NCBI RefSeq assembly: GCF_004769195.1
Contig: NZ_RQET01000004.1
Span: 372,001-436,000 of the forward strand
Source of the DNA: Leptospira fletcheri
GTDB lineage: Bacteria; Spirochaetota; Leptospiria; Leptospirales; Leptospiraceae
Direction of reading: 5' to 3'
DNA length: 64,000 bases
Shown: in pieces, positions 47,142-55,454 of the stretch
Position numbering within the stretch: the first letter of the stretch is position 1
Layout of the letters: every line of letters starts with the position of its first letter
Notes under the pieces: generated by a model
The model's input: only the letters and a program-made list of their open reading frames with translations
Databases searched by the model: none
What the model was told of the DNA's origin: nothing
Translations under genes and position numbers: made by a program

Positions 47142-48088
47142 ATCGAAAAGAAATAAGCGAATTGAACTCCATGTTAGCGAACCTTCCTAAGGGATCGAAT
47201 ATTCCTCATTCGATTTATGTGGATAATCTTCATACGCCGTTTATAGAATTCGAACAGGACTATGCGCTTCCCCCTTGTTCCGTATTCGAAGTGGATTTTC
47301 CTGCGGCAAAATCCTTTCTAGGAAGTATCAAAGAGAGACTTCCCGAACTCGTTTCAGATTGTCTGGTCTTGCCGGAACCGAGACCCAAAAGAGATAGCGA
47401 TCGACTTTTTTTGGTCAAACCGTTTTATCCGGAAGAGGAAACCTTTCGCGAGAATTCACCCAAATACTGGGAAAAACACCTTCCTCCCTATCTCTTAGTG
47501 GTGAGCTTTCAATTGATGTATTTGGGTGGAGCCGAGAAACAGGACGTTCTGGCCCAAGCTATACAGGGCAGAACTATGTCCGTTCGCACCAAGAGGATCT
47601 ATTATTTAGCCCGCGTGGTTCCTCTAGACTACCTAATAATCGACGACGGCTTGGTAGTGGACTTCTTTCCACGAAAATACGGGGAGTCCGAATTTATGGT
47701 TCAAGTCGGAGCCGAATACCACGATAATATAAGACACACGCATTCCGAGATCTTCGACGAAGTGGATTATTCCAAGCAGATTAAAATCATAGGAGAGACC
47801 CTCGGAATCACTTCTAAGGATTGGCTGCTCGGGAGAATCTTCGAACCTCTGGCGGTGGAATATCTGACATTGACGGCCAGATTCTTGGATAGTTCGTTAG
47901 GAAAGATAGCTCGCGATTTTATTTCATTCCGGCAAGTTGTTGATCTTTTGTTAACGTCGGACAATATGACTTTTGAAGAATCCGCTCGGGAATCCCTTTA
48001 CACCTGGCTTCGCTCCCATACGTCGGAACGAATTTTGTCCCCTTCCGGAAATATGGCCTGGAAGATTTTGAGGGAAGAACGGACCTAA
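47138..48088 (+). CDS. Conserved-looking protein of unknown function
   Basis: The 316-residue soluble protein is coupled to the GH42 gene by a 4-base overlap. It has no signal peptide or membrane segment. Tracts such as RLFLVKPFYPEEETFRE, LVVSFQLMYLGGAEKQDVLAQ and YLIIDDGLVVDFFPRKYG suggest a compact alpha/beta fold, with a helical second half (IKIIGETLGITSKDWLLGRI). No motif that I know is present. Its position between a glycosidase and an inositol-phosphatase-like enzyme hints at carbohydrate or polyol metabolism, but that is only context. Confidence 0.75.
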   Translation: MNRKEISELNSMLANLPKGSNIPHSIYVDNLHTPFIEFEQDYALPPCSVFEVDFPAAKSFLGSIKERLPELVSDCLVLPEPRPKRDSDRLFLVKPFYPEEETFRENSPKYWEKHLPPYLLVVSFQLMYLGGAEKQDVLAQAIQGRTMSVRTKRIYYLARVVPLDYLIIDDGLVVDFFPRKYGESEFMVQVGAEYHDNIRHTHSEIFDEVDYSKQIKIIGETLGITSKDWLLGRIFEPLAVEYLTLTARFLDSSLGKIARDFISFRQVVDLLLTSDNMTFEESARESLYTWLRSHTSERILSPSGNMAWKILREERT

Positions 48089-48104
48089 TATTACCCTGAG
48101 TCGA

Positions 48105-48956
48105 ATGCCAATGGAATCACTTGCCCCTCCGATAGATTTTCCCCTGGAAGAAGTCAAAAAACGGATTAAATCCGTTCAATCGATTTCCGGTTTAGTACTC
48201 GAATCCGCGAGAAAACTACAGAAAGAAATTCGTGTCTTCGGTATCGTTTCGGATTCCGAAGAGAAAGATCGTATCACGAAAGCGGATGAATTGATGGGAA
48301 AATTCCTGATCGAGTTTCTGAGGCAAAACTTTCCCGCCGATTCGATCATATCGGAAGATTACTATCGCCACGAGGGAAGCAATTCCTTTCGTTGGGTTTT
48401 GGATCCCATAGACGGTTCCATGAATTTTGTTCGAGGCATTCCACTTTATGCGGTTTCCGTCGGCCTAGAACATAGGGAAACTCCTGTGGCAGGGATCGTG
48501 TTCGCTCCGGAGCTCGACGCTCGCTATTCCGCTATTCTGGGCCAAGGGGCTTTTAAAAACGGCTTGAGAATAGACGTTTCCAATACGGACGCTCTAGCAA
48601 GATCCCTATTGGTTTCCAGTTTTCCTACGAACAGAAAGGAAATTCTAAACGAGGTAATCTCCGATATTACCGCCTTCATCAGTTGTGGGCGATCGATGAG
48701 AAGAACGGGGTCTTTCGTTCTGGATACTTGTTGGGTGGCGGAAGGCGTGCTGGACGGAATCTGGGAAAAAGGCGTGAAACTCTGGGACACGGTAGCCAGT
48801 TCCGTCATCCTAATGGAAGCCGGCGGAAAGCTGACCGATTTTCACGGAAAGCATTTCCTCTCGGGACAAACGGAAGTGGTCGCTTCCAACGGGAAAATTC
48901 ACAAGCAAATCATCGATATCTTAAGAAATGTAAGGATCTCCATCGGGAGAAACTGA
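48105..48956 (+). CDS. Inositol-monophosphatase family protein
   Basis: The 283-residue enzyme (start 48105, or 48111 at the second Met) has the metal-binding motifs of the family: TKADELMGKF, SEDYY, DPIDGSMNFVRGIP and KLWDTVASSVILMEAGG. The usual WD-x-A-A-G is WDTVAS, a tolerated variant. It would hydrolyse inositol phosphate, or 3'-phosphoadenosine 5'-phosphate in the CysQ branch; the branch cannot be told by eye. It lies 16 bases after the unknown gene. A terminator follows. Confidence 0.88.
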   Translation: MPMESLAPPIDFPLEEVKKRIKSVQSISGLVLESARKLQKEIRVFGIVSDSEEKDRITKADELMGKFLIEFLRQNFPADSIISEDYYRHEGSNSFRWVLDPIDGSMNFVRGIPLYAVSVGLEHRETPVAGIVFAPELDARYSAILGQGAFKNGLRIDVSNTDALARSLLVSSFPTNRKEILNEVISDITAFISCGRSMRRTGSFVLDTCWVAEGVLDGIWEKGVKLWDTVASSVILMEAGGKLTDFHGKHFLSGQTEVVASNGKIHKQIIDILRNVRISIGRN

Positions 48957-48976
48957 CGAAAACCTTTTTAGATTTC

Positions 48977-49015
48977 AATCGGAGCCTTTCCCCTCGGGCA
49001 GAGCCTCCGATTTTT
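48977..49015 (+). terminator. Intrinsic terminator after the inositol-monophosphatase-like gene
   Basis: AATCGGAG (48977-48984) pairs with CTCCGATT (49005-49012) and the T-run extends to 49015. A smaller CCC/GGG pairing sits in the loop. It separates two convergent genes and may serve both strands. Confidence 0.65.
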
Positions 49016-49048
49016 CCGATATCAACTTCCTTCGGATGAAGGCGTCCC

Positions 49049-49432
49049 TCATTTCTTCAAGAACGCTTCTAACGCGGAAATTTCCTCGTCTCCGAAAGGA
49101 AACTTGGTCATCAACTTGCTGTTTCTTTTAGGCGTATATCCTTCCGGATAGCCGCCTTCCCGAACCCGAATTTTTAACAATTCAAGGGAAGAGTTCGCAA
49201 CCGACGGACCTATGGGACCGTCCAATTTCGGATTTTGATTGTGGCAAGCGGTGCAATTCGCTACGTAGATTCCTTTTCCTTTCGCCTCTAGCTTTTGTTC
49301 GGGAGTGAGATTTTCTTCTCCCTTGCAAGCAACGAAGAGCAAAGATAGAATGAGAACGGTTCCGGCCAAAAAATAGAGGCGGTCGAAACCGCCCCCATTT
49401 TTACCGAACCCGACGTTTCGGGAACGATTCAT
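49049..49432 (-). CDS. Membrane-anchored monohaem cytochrome c (probable lipoprotein)
   Basis: The 127-residue product has a signal peptide ending in LLFVAC (Cys36), a likely lipobox. The single haem-binding motif is CTACH (Cys60, Cys63, His64), and Met108 in SKLMTKFPFGDEEI is the likely sixth ligand, as in class I cytochromes c. It lies 11 bases after the PuuD-like gene on the same strand. In proteobacterial PuuD proteins this kind of cytochrome is fused to the C-terminus of the membrane domain; here it is a separate, probably lipid-anchored protein. AAGGA precedes the ATG. Confidence 0.88.
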   Translation of the reverse strand: MNRSRNVGFGKNGGGFDRLYFLAGTVLILSLLFVACKGEENLTPEQKLEAKGKGIYVANCTACHNQNPKLDGPIGPSVANSSLELLKIRVREGGYPEGYTPKRNSKLMTKFPFGDEEISALEAFLKK

Positions 49433-49443
49433 TTCAGCCGTCC

Positions 49444-50142
49444 TTATGCGGTTAACAAAACTTCCATTAAAAGATACGTTACCAGAGCGAAAACGGATCC
49501 ACTAGTAATCACGGCCTTAACGGATTTTATCGGTTTTACGCTCGGTCCGTTTTGGTCGGCAACTAAAGCGTTCACTTCTACGATCAAGGCGATCAATCCG
49601 ATCAATCCCAAAAACATACCCAATTTATTCGGGCTGTAGGCTATGGGAAGGTTGCGAGCCGCCCCCATTGCAAAAAGCATCGGGATGGACAAGAGTGTGT
49701 TCGTTCTGGAAGCCACAAAAGCGCGGTTCGCGTTCGGCGCCGGATCAACGGTGGTTTCGCCTTTCGCTTTAGCGATCACAACTTTTTGATTCGGCCAGAT
49801 CACGAACCAAACGTTGGCCCACATAATCGTACCGAAAATTGCACCTACAAGAATCACCACAACCCATTGAGAGTTATGCGGGATTCCGGTACTCAGAGCG
49901 AGAGCGATCATCGCGATTCCAGAAAGGAAGGTAAACATAGCGCCCCAACGGAACCACCAAAGGGCTCGGGGAACCAATTTTTGCGTTGCGTTCTTTTTCG
50001 TTTCCGCATCGGTTTCGTTGAAGAAAGGCCCTTGGACGAAATTGAAATAATACAACATTCCGATCCAAGTAATGCCCGCTAGAAAATGGATGTACTTAAC
50101 TAAAAAGTAAAGACCCTGCTGGGTAAAGAGGGCGAGTTCCAT
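49444..50142 (-). CDS. PuuD-type membrane domain protein (urate hydroxylase N-terminal domain family)
   Basis: The 232-residue protein starts at the ATG after GGAGGAATC; a GTG five codons upstream overlaps that site. It matches the Urate_ox_N/DUF989 pattern: KYIHFLAGITWIGMLYYFNF near the start, RALWWFRWGAMFTFLSGI, IMWANVWFVIWPNQK and ANRAFVASRTNTLLSIPM. Seven or eight helices carry conserved His and Trp residues that could bind haem. In the urate hydroxylase PuuD this domain is fused to a cytochrome c. Here the domain stands alone with a neighbouring cytochrome gene and no purine-degradation genes, so urate need not be the substrate. Confidence 0.85.
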   Translation of the reverse strand: MELALFTQQGLYFLVKYIHFLAGITWIGMLYYFNFVQGPFFNETDAETKKNATQKLVPRALWWFRWGAMFTFLSGIAMIALALSTGIPHNSQWVVVILVGAIFGTIMWANVWFVIWPNQKVVIAKAKGETTVDPAPNANRAFVASRTNTLLSIPMLFAMGAARNLPIAYSPNKLGMFLGLIGLIALIVEVNALVADQNGPSVKPIKSVKAVITSGSVFALVTYLLMEVLLTA

Positions 50143-50232
50143 GATTCCTCCGCTCACAGTTCAAAATTTTCAAATTCGGTGAAAAGCCGAACGCTTAATA
50201 GGATCCATTTCGAACTAGACCAGTCAAGCAGT

Positions 50233-50249
50233 TTTAGAAACTTTCTAAA
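50233..50249. promoter_or_regulatory. Perfect palindrome upstream of the PuuD-like/cytochrome operon
   Basis: TTTAGAAA-C-TTTCTAAA is a perfect 8-bp inverted repeat with a one-base centre, of the kind bound by dimeric regulators and loosely like Fur/PerR-family sites. Read leftward, a TTGACT (50227-50222) lies six bases beyond it and could be a -35 box. The best -10 candidate, TATTAA, is 21 bases further, which is long. The palindrome is about 90 bases before the PuuD-like start. Confidence 0.4.
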
Positions 50250-50287
50250 TTGAAATATCTTCCAGAGTCTATCGTATGAACGGAAAG

Positions 50288-51481
50288 CTATCCTCCGATG
50301 TCTTGGACCACTGCTTTTTCAAATTCGGAAACGAAGCTAGGGGAATCGTCCTCGTCCTTTCCCCGAAACGGAAGAAACCGTTCGCGCAAAATTTCCGATT
50401 CCGTTGTCAAGGTGACCGTTGTCTTGTGTCCCGCCCTACGAGTCGAGGAAACGAATCTGCTCCCTCCCTTACCGTCGGAACCGTTAACGAGCAATTCGAA
50501 ATAATTCTCAAAATATTGCTCCATATTTCCGGGAATGAAAATGTTTACGAACCCCGGAGGAAAAATGGAAAGGAACCTACCGCCGATTTTTGTCTCCGGA
50601 ATCTTGGAAAATTTTCCGGTGACGGTATCCGTCTTTCCGTTTCTCGCGAATCGTAGAGTGTAACCGAGCCCGCGAATATCTATCTTCAAACCAAAAACGC
50701 GGAGAAAAACATAGAATCTACAATGTAAGGAATTTAGATGAGACCAATATCCTTTCGGAGAATGCGGGATCTCCAGATGAATCGTCTTTCCTTCGTTATA
50801 AATTTCCCAGCCTTCCGAAAAACCTCCCGGTTGAAACACTTGCAATCGAAAGGCCGTCTGCTCCAGGCGTTTAGAGAATTTTTCGTAAGCTAAAGGAAAG
50901 TTCTTCTTCATTCTTTCGGAAAGAGTGTAGGAAAGAAGAATCGAATCCTTTCGTCTTTGCAGATCGCATTCCATATTGGAGCATAAAAAATGCTGTAAGG
51001 AGGAAAACGTTTCTAAAGAAGGAGCGGAAGGATTGCGCACGTGCCCAAGGAATGATTCCAAATGCGGCAATAAATCGATGACGCTCAATTCGGGAGAAAT
51101 CATTTGCGTCACTCTCCTGATTTTATACGTCGGTTCTTCCCTGAAATGGTGCTTTTTCGCCTCTACATAAACCGTATAGGGAGAGGAAAGAGCGAGTTCC
51201 GGAGGTGAATCGGAGAGATCTGGTCTAAAGAAATTCTGCTCCTTCGTAAGACGCATTCCTAGAACAAGAAGGTCCCCTTTTTCCGCAAATTCCTTTTCAT
51301 CGGATGCTTCGGGATTTCCGTACAGGATCCTTCGAACGGGACCTTCCTTAAAATCCTTTTGAATCACTTCCTGGTACTGAAAATATTTTTCGAAGTAATC
51401 GGCGGAAGTTTTGCTTTTATGAACACAACAAAGAGCAAAAAAGGTCAGAAATAAAAACGGAATGTCGCGAATCGTCCTCAT
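50288..51481 (-). CDS. Exported protein of unknown function, probable lipoprotein
   Basis: The 397-residue product begins MRTIRDIPFLFLTFFALCC, a signal peptide ending at a plausible lipobox. The mature protein is rich in Phe, Leu and charged residues with no motif that I recognise. A Cys-containing segment lies near residue 165 (FLCSNMECDLQ) and a beta-rich part near 290-340 (KIGGRFLSIFPPGFVNIFIPG). AAAGG precedes the ATG, which overlaps the stop of the upstream thioredoxin-like gene (ATGA). It may be a periplasmic or outer-membrane partner of that gene. Confidence 0.7.
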   Translation of the reverse strand: MRTIRDIPFLFLTFFALCCVHKSKTSADYFEKYFQYQEVIQKDFKEGPVRRILYGNPEASDEKEFAEKGDLLVLGMRLTKEQNFFRPDLSDSPPELALSSPYTVYVEAKKHHFREEPTYKIRRVTQMISPELSVIDLLPHLESFLGHVRNPSAPSLETFSSLQHFLCSNMECDLQRRKDSILLSYTLSERMKKNFPLAYEKFSKRLEQTAFRLQVFQPGGFSEGWEIYNEGKTIHLEIPHSPKGYWSHLNSLHCRFYVFLRVFGLKIDIRGLGYTLRFARNGKTDTVTGKFSKIPETKIGGRFLSIFPPGFVNIFIPGNMEQYFENYFELLVNGSDGKGGSRFVSSTRRAGHKTTVTLTTESEILRERFLPFRGKDEDDSPSFVSEFEKAVVQDIGG

Positions 51482-51987
51482 GAAGCCTTTCTCCGAATTC
51501 TATCTGCCTTAACGAATTCGAATAAACGCAGCACTACTGAATCATCCACATTCGTAAAATATTCCTCGTGCAATATCGTCCCCGTTCTCGAATAAACGCG
51601 TAAATAAGAGGATCCATCCTTAAGACCCTGCGATAAATCCCCTTTCGTATCCAATAAAATACTTTCGTAATCCTTATCGCGTTCGCCGGAAATATAATCG
51701 TGAACCGTTTCTGGAGCCGCGTGCAGATCGAGGTATGCCAAAAATTCTACGGTATCTTCATCCTTTAACAAGGTTTGCATTTTCCAATAGATTTTTCTCC
51801 CGTGCTTCCTGCAAAGAATGACATCTTTGAATCCGCAACCTAAAAGAAACAAAGTCTTTCCTTTTGCGGATTCGGAAGTAAATACCTTGCCCTTTTGATC
51901 CTGCATCCGGAATTTAGGAACGCTTCCTTTCCCCGAGACGGGAAGAGAAGCGATCAGGACCACAAAGAACAAACATAATTTAGACAT
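51478..51987 (-). CDS. Exported thioredoxin-fold-like protein of unknown function
   Basis: The ATG at 51987 (MSKLCLFFVVLIASLPVSG) follows GGGAAG by six bases and gives a signal peptide; the frame extends 12 codons further without one. The mature part (PKFRMQDQKGKVFTSESAKGKTLFLLGCGF) resembles the opening of AhpC/TlpA-type thioredoxin folds, where a strand ends in a Cys. The usual CxxC is absent: only GCGF and a later LCRKHGR Cys are seen. A disulfide or peroxidase activity is therefore uncertain. The gene is 169 residues and coupled to the downstream lipoprotein gene. Confidence 0.65.
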   Translation of the reverse strand: MSKLCLFFVVLIASLPVSGKGSVPKFRMQDQKGKVFTSESAKGKTLFLLGCGFKDVILCRKHGRKIYWKMQTLLKDEDTVEFLAYLDLHAAPETVHDYISGERDKDYESILLDTKGDLSQGLKDGSSYLRVYSRTGTILHEEYFTNVDDSVVLRLFEFVKADRIRRKAS

Positions 51988-52096
51988 TGAAACTTCCCGC
52001 CGAAGACGCTTGAGGATAAGCACTGCGTTCGTTTGACAGAGGAAATCGTTCGAACGTTCCCAAGGAATGTTACAGGGAAATTATTTCGGGAAAAAA

Positions 52097-54301
52097 TTAT
52101 TTTCTATGTAGCCGGAAAATTCCATCCCAATCTTTGCCGGGAGTTTGGTTCAAAAAGAATTTGGTCCGTTTCGCATAAAGACGGACCACACTATCTAGAG
52201 GTTTTTTCTTATACAATTCCCTGAATATGGCAAAGGCGGACTTGAAGTCTCCGACCTTGTACAATATGATTCCTTCGTTGAGTTTAGATTTTACGGAATC
52301 CTTCCAATCTGCGAGTTCCGGGGGATCACCCTCGTACACCTCGTATAAAATCACCGGTTGCGTCTTGCCTTTTACGATCACGGTATCGATTTCCCTAGCA
52401 CGAACTTCGGAAAGCAAATTCAACCTTAAAAAGGTATGGTGCGTGATCAATATTTTGGTCTTATAGAATGCGGTAAGATTCTGCACCCTGGAAGACAAAT
52501 TTACAGTGTCTCCGACGACGGTCGTATCGATCCGACGATCGCTACCTACGGTTCCTAGAATCAAAGTGCCGGTATTGATTCCGATTCCTAGATCTGCAGG
52601 ACCCGTCATATCGCCGCCTATGGACCCGGTTAAGCGTACCATTTCGATAGCGGATTGGAGTGCATTATCCGCGGAATTGAATTTCTCTTTTTCTGCACGC
52701 TCGCTATGATCGGAAAATAAAGCTAAGATCGCGTCTCCGATATATTTATCCACGAAACCCGCATTTTTATAGATTCGATCCTCGAAAGCCGAGAGATACC
52801 GGTTTAAATATTTGATATTCTCTTCGGGCGCCAATTTTTCCGATACGGTAGTATAACCTCTCAAATCCGCAAAAAAAACGGTCATCGTCTTTTCTTTGGA
52901 ATCTCCGATCTTAATTTCCACAGGGCTTTTTTTATCCAAGATGGAAATGAAATCGGAAGGAACAAACCGATAGAAAGCGTCCCTTTGTCTGGATATTTCC
53001 AGATTCAGCATTTGCGATTCTTTATATAAGCTGACGTAGCGGGACACAAGAAGACTAATGATTACGATGATAAATACAGAATATGCGATTTTAAAATAGG
53101 GATAATGTATCCCTACGATTTTATAGATCGCGTCCAAAGTGTCCCAGATTCCGAAGAGAGCACAGACGCCGATCCCTATAAATAATTTAACTGAATCCGG
53201 CTTTTTCCTACGTATCGCTTGGAAGGAAAAAAACAGAACATACACAAGCATCGGAATCAATAGAAACTGGTATAAGCGCAAGTTAGAGAGCAGGAACTCG
53301 AAAGGGAGAATCCAAGTAGCGATAAAGAATGCAATACTTGCTCCGCAGAAAATTCGAATCGCCCAAAAGGTGCCTTCCTCTCGATAAAAGAAATCCCGGG
53401 CAAAAAGTAAAAACACCGGAACTATAGGCACTAAACTTGCGAACTCTAACCTATAAAAATAGCTCGTATCCGGTCCCCCCGGATAATTGACGAATTTATT
53501 ATATATAAGATATGAAGTCGAATAAAAGTATATGGAGGACAAAAGGGAAAATAGCCCGAAAAATAGATAATAAGAATCCTGTTTTCTAGTTACAAAGAAT
53601 AATACATGATAAAAACCGAATATAAAATATATCCCGAACAGGAATATATCCAGATATTCCGTCCCGGAATCGTAAATTTCCTCCAAGGAAGAGATTTTGA
53701 ATCCGCTGGCGTGATAAAAACCGAAATGATCGTTCGGAACATACTCTGTGACGGCAGCCTGTCCCTTGAATAAGATCGCGATCTCATTCTTACCTGGTTT
53801 CAAAATTCCCGCCGGAATCGGAACCGTAAGTCCTTTAACCGACCTACGCTTTGCCAGCTCTTCATCCGGCGAATCGTACCATTCTTCGCGGAGCAGTTTG
53901 TCGTTCAGTCGTATACGCCAATTTTCTCCTATGTCAGGCAGATAAATTCCGGTTGGCACGGACAAAAGACGATTCTCTTTAGAAATATCAAAAGATCCTC
54001 GGATATGAACCTCGTATATTCCTGAACGAGGAGATAGCTTGAATATTTTCGTGAACGCTAGGGGAAAACGCGGCAACTCTATCCAGCTTTTTGTAGAATT
54101 TTCTGCGGTTAGATCCGTTTTTCCTTTAACTTTCGGCGGAGGCGTTTTTTCATGATCGCCGATTAACGTTCCTTCCCAACGTATACTTCCTAAGTCGACA
54201 GCCTGCGGATAATCCTTTGTTCCTATGCAAGCCGAAATCGCTCCAAGGGAAAAGAGACAGAGAAACGTAAAGAATCGATTTCGGAAAGCGTTTTGGCCCA
54301 A
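52097..54301 (-). CDS. Receptor-type class III adenylate cyclase
   Basis: The 734-residue protein begins with a signal ending in ISAC (Cys25), then a beta-rich extracytoplasmic domain (30-210) like 7TMR-DISM sensors. Seven hydrophobic helices follow (215-425), with a short coiled coil and a cyclase domain (about 470-655). Catalytic features are intact: metal-binding Asp479 (FFADLRG) and Asp523 (IGDAI), and Asn601/Arg605 for the transition state. Lys519 and Asp592 point to ATP rather than GTP. The last 75 residues resemble a TPR helix pair. The TTG start lies nine bases after fliG, with GAGGT upstream, so cAMP synthesis is co-transcribed with the flagellar switch gene. Confidence 0.88.
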   Translation of the reverse strand: MGQNAFRNRFFTFLCLFSLGAISACIGTKDYPQAVDLGSIRWEGTLIGDHEKTPPPKVKGKTDLTAENSTKSWIELPRFPLAFTKIFKLSPRSGIYEVHIRGSFDISKENRLLSVPTGIYLPDIGENWRIRLNDKLLREEWYDSPDEELAKRRSVKGLTVPIPAGILKPGKNEIAILFKGQAAVTEYVPNDHFGFYHASGFKISSLEEIYDSGTEYLDIFLFGIYFIFGFYHVLFFVTRKQDSYYLFFGLFSLLSSIYFYSTSYLIYNKFVNYPGGPDTSYFYRLEFASLVPIVPVFLLFARDFFYREEGTFWAIRIFCGASIAFFIATWILPFEFLLSNLRLYQFLLIPMLVYVLFFSFQAIRRKKPDSVKLFIGIGVCALFGIWDTLDAIYKIVGIHYPYFKIAYSVFIIVIISLLVSRYVSLYKESQMLNLEISRQRDAFYRFVPSDFISILDKKSPVEIKIGDSKEKTMTVFFADLRGYTTVSEKLAPEENIKYLNRYLSAFEDRIYKNAGFVDKYIGDAILALFSDHSERAEKEKFNSADNALQSAIEMVRLTGSIGGDMTGPADLGIGINTGTLILGTVGSDRRIDTTVVGDTVNLSSRVQNLTAFYKTKILITHHTFLRLNLLSEVRAREIDTVIVKGKTQPVILYEVYEGDPPELADWKDSVKSKLNEGIILYKVGDFKSAFAIFRELYKKKPLDSVVRLYAKRTKFFLNQTPGKDWDGIFRLHRK

Positions 54302-54310
54302 ATTCGGACC

Positions 54311-55321
54311 TCACATGACCAATTCGTCTTCGCCAGCACGCGCGACGACGATATCGCCGGATTCTTCCAGTTTTCGAATGATGTTTACGATTTTCTGCTG
54401 CGCGTCCTCTACGTCTTTGATTCGGATCGGACCCATAAAGTCCATATCCTCACGCAGAAGGTTGGCGGCACGTTTAGACATGTTTTTGAAGATCTTCTCT
54501 TGCACTTCCGTGTCGACGGACTTCAACGCTTTGGCCAGATCCGAGTTGTCCACTTCCCGCAAAACTTTTTGGATCGCGCGGTCGTCGAGCAACACGATAT
54601 CCTCGAATACGAACATCCGTTTCTTGATCTCTTCTGCAAGTTCCGGATCTTCCTCTTCCAGAGCCTCGATGATGGTTTTCTCCGTTCCCCGATCCACGAG
54701 GTTCAGAATTTCGACCACGGAGTCTATACCTCCCGCGGAGGTGTAATCCTCACTGGCCAATGTGGATAATTTTCTTTCCAACACCCGTTCCACCTCTCGG
54801 AGAACGTCGGGAGAAACGCGGTCCATGGTAGCGATTCTCTTTGCAACTTCCGCTTGGATCGTGTGCGGCAGGTTTGAAAGAATGTTGGAAGCCTTTTGCG
54901 GATCCAAATACGAAAGAATTAAGGCTATGGTTTGAGGGTGTTCGTTCTGAATGAAGTTTAATAAGTGTTGAGGGTCCGTTCTTCGGATAAAGTCGAAAGG
55001 CCTTACCTGAAGGCTCGAAGTCAATCGGTTGATGATATCGATCGCTTTCTGATTTCCTAAGGCTTTTTCCAATAAGCCTCGGGCAAAGTCGATACCTCCG
55101 TTGGAGATGAATTCTTGAGCCATCATGAGCTCGTTGAATTCTACTAGGACCTTCTCCTTGTCCTCAGGAGTGATCTTGTCTAGTCGCGCGATTTCGAACG
55201 TGATTTGTTCGATCTCGTCTTCTCTAAGATGTTTAAAAATCTCGGAAGAAACGTCCGACCCCACCGCGATCAAAAAGATCGCCGCTTTTTGCCTTCCCGT
55301 TAAAGTGGTCTTCTTATTCAG
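54311..55321 (-). CDS. fliG: Flagellar motor switch protein FliG
   Basis: The 336-residue protein joins the MS ring to the C-ring and carries the torque-generating charges. Middle-domain EHPQ motif (NEHPQTIALILSYL), the C-terminal charged helix (REVDNSDLAKALKSVDTEVQEKI) and the end MGPIRIKDVEDAQQKIVNI are all present. I place the start at the GTG 55321, since family members begin near NKKTTLTGRQKAAIF; AGGAAAG lies 11 bases upstream. A TTG at 55360 is possible. Spirochaetes often have two FliG paralogues; which one this is cannot be told. No other flagellar gene is in the window. Confidence 0.93.
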   Translation of the reverse strand: MNKKTTLTGRQKAAIFLIAVGSDVSSEIFKHLREDEIEQITFEIARLDKITPEDKEKVLVEFNELMMAQEFISNGGIDFARGLLEKALGNQKAIDIINRLTSSLQVRPFDFIRRTDPQHLLNFIQNEHPQTIALILSYLDPQKASNILSNLPHTIQAEVAKRIATMDRVSPDVLREVERVLERKLSTLASEDYTSAGGIDSVVEILNLVDRGTEKTIIEALEEEDPELAEEIKKRMFVFEDIVLLDDRAIQKVLREVDNSDLAKALKSVDTEVQEKIFKNMSKRAANLLREDMDFMGPIRIKDVEDAQQKIVNIIRKLEESGDIVVARAGEDELVM

Positions 55322-55454
55322 CACGGTTTCAGTTTCTTTCCTAAAAGATATTATCGGCAAAAAAGCGCGTTTTCAAGGCAAAGATTTTTCCGGACGAATG
55401 ACTTGCCAATAAGACATAAATATTCCAATCTGGGAAGCGTAGAGAGGGCGATTT

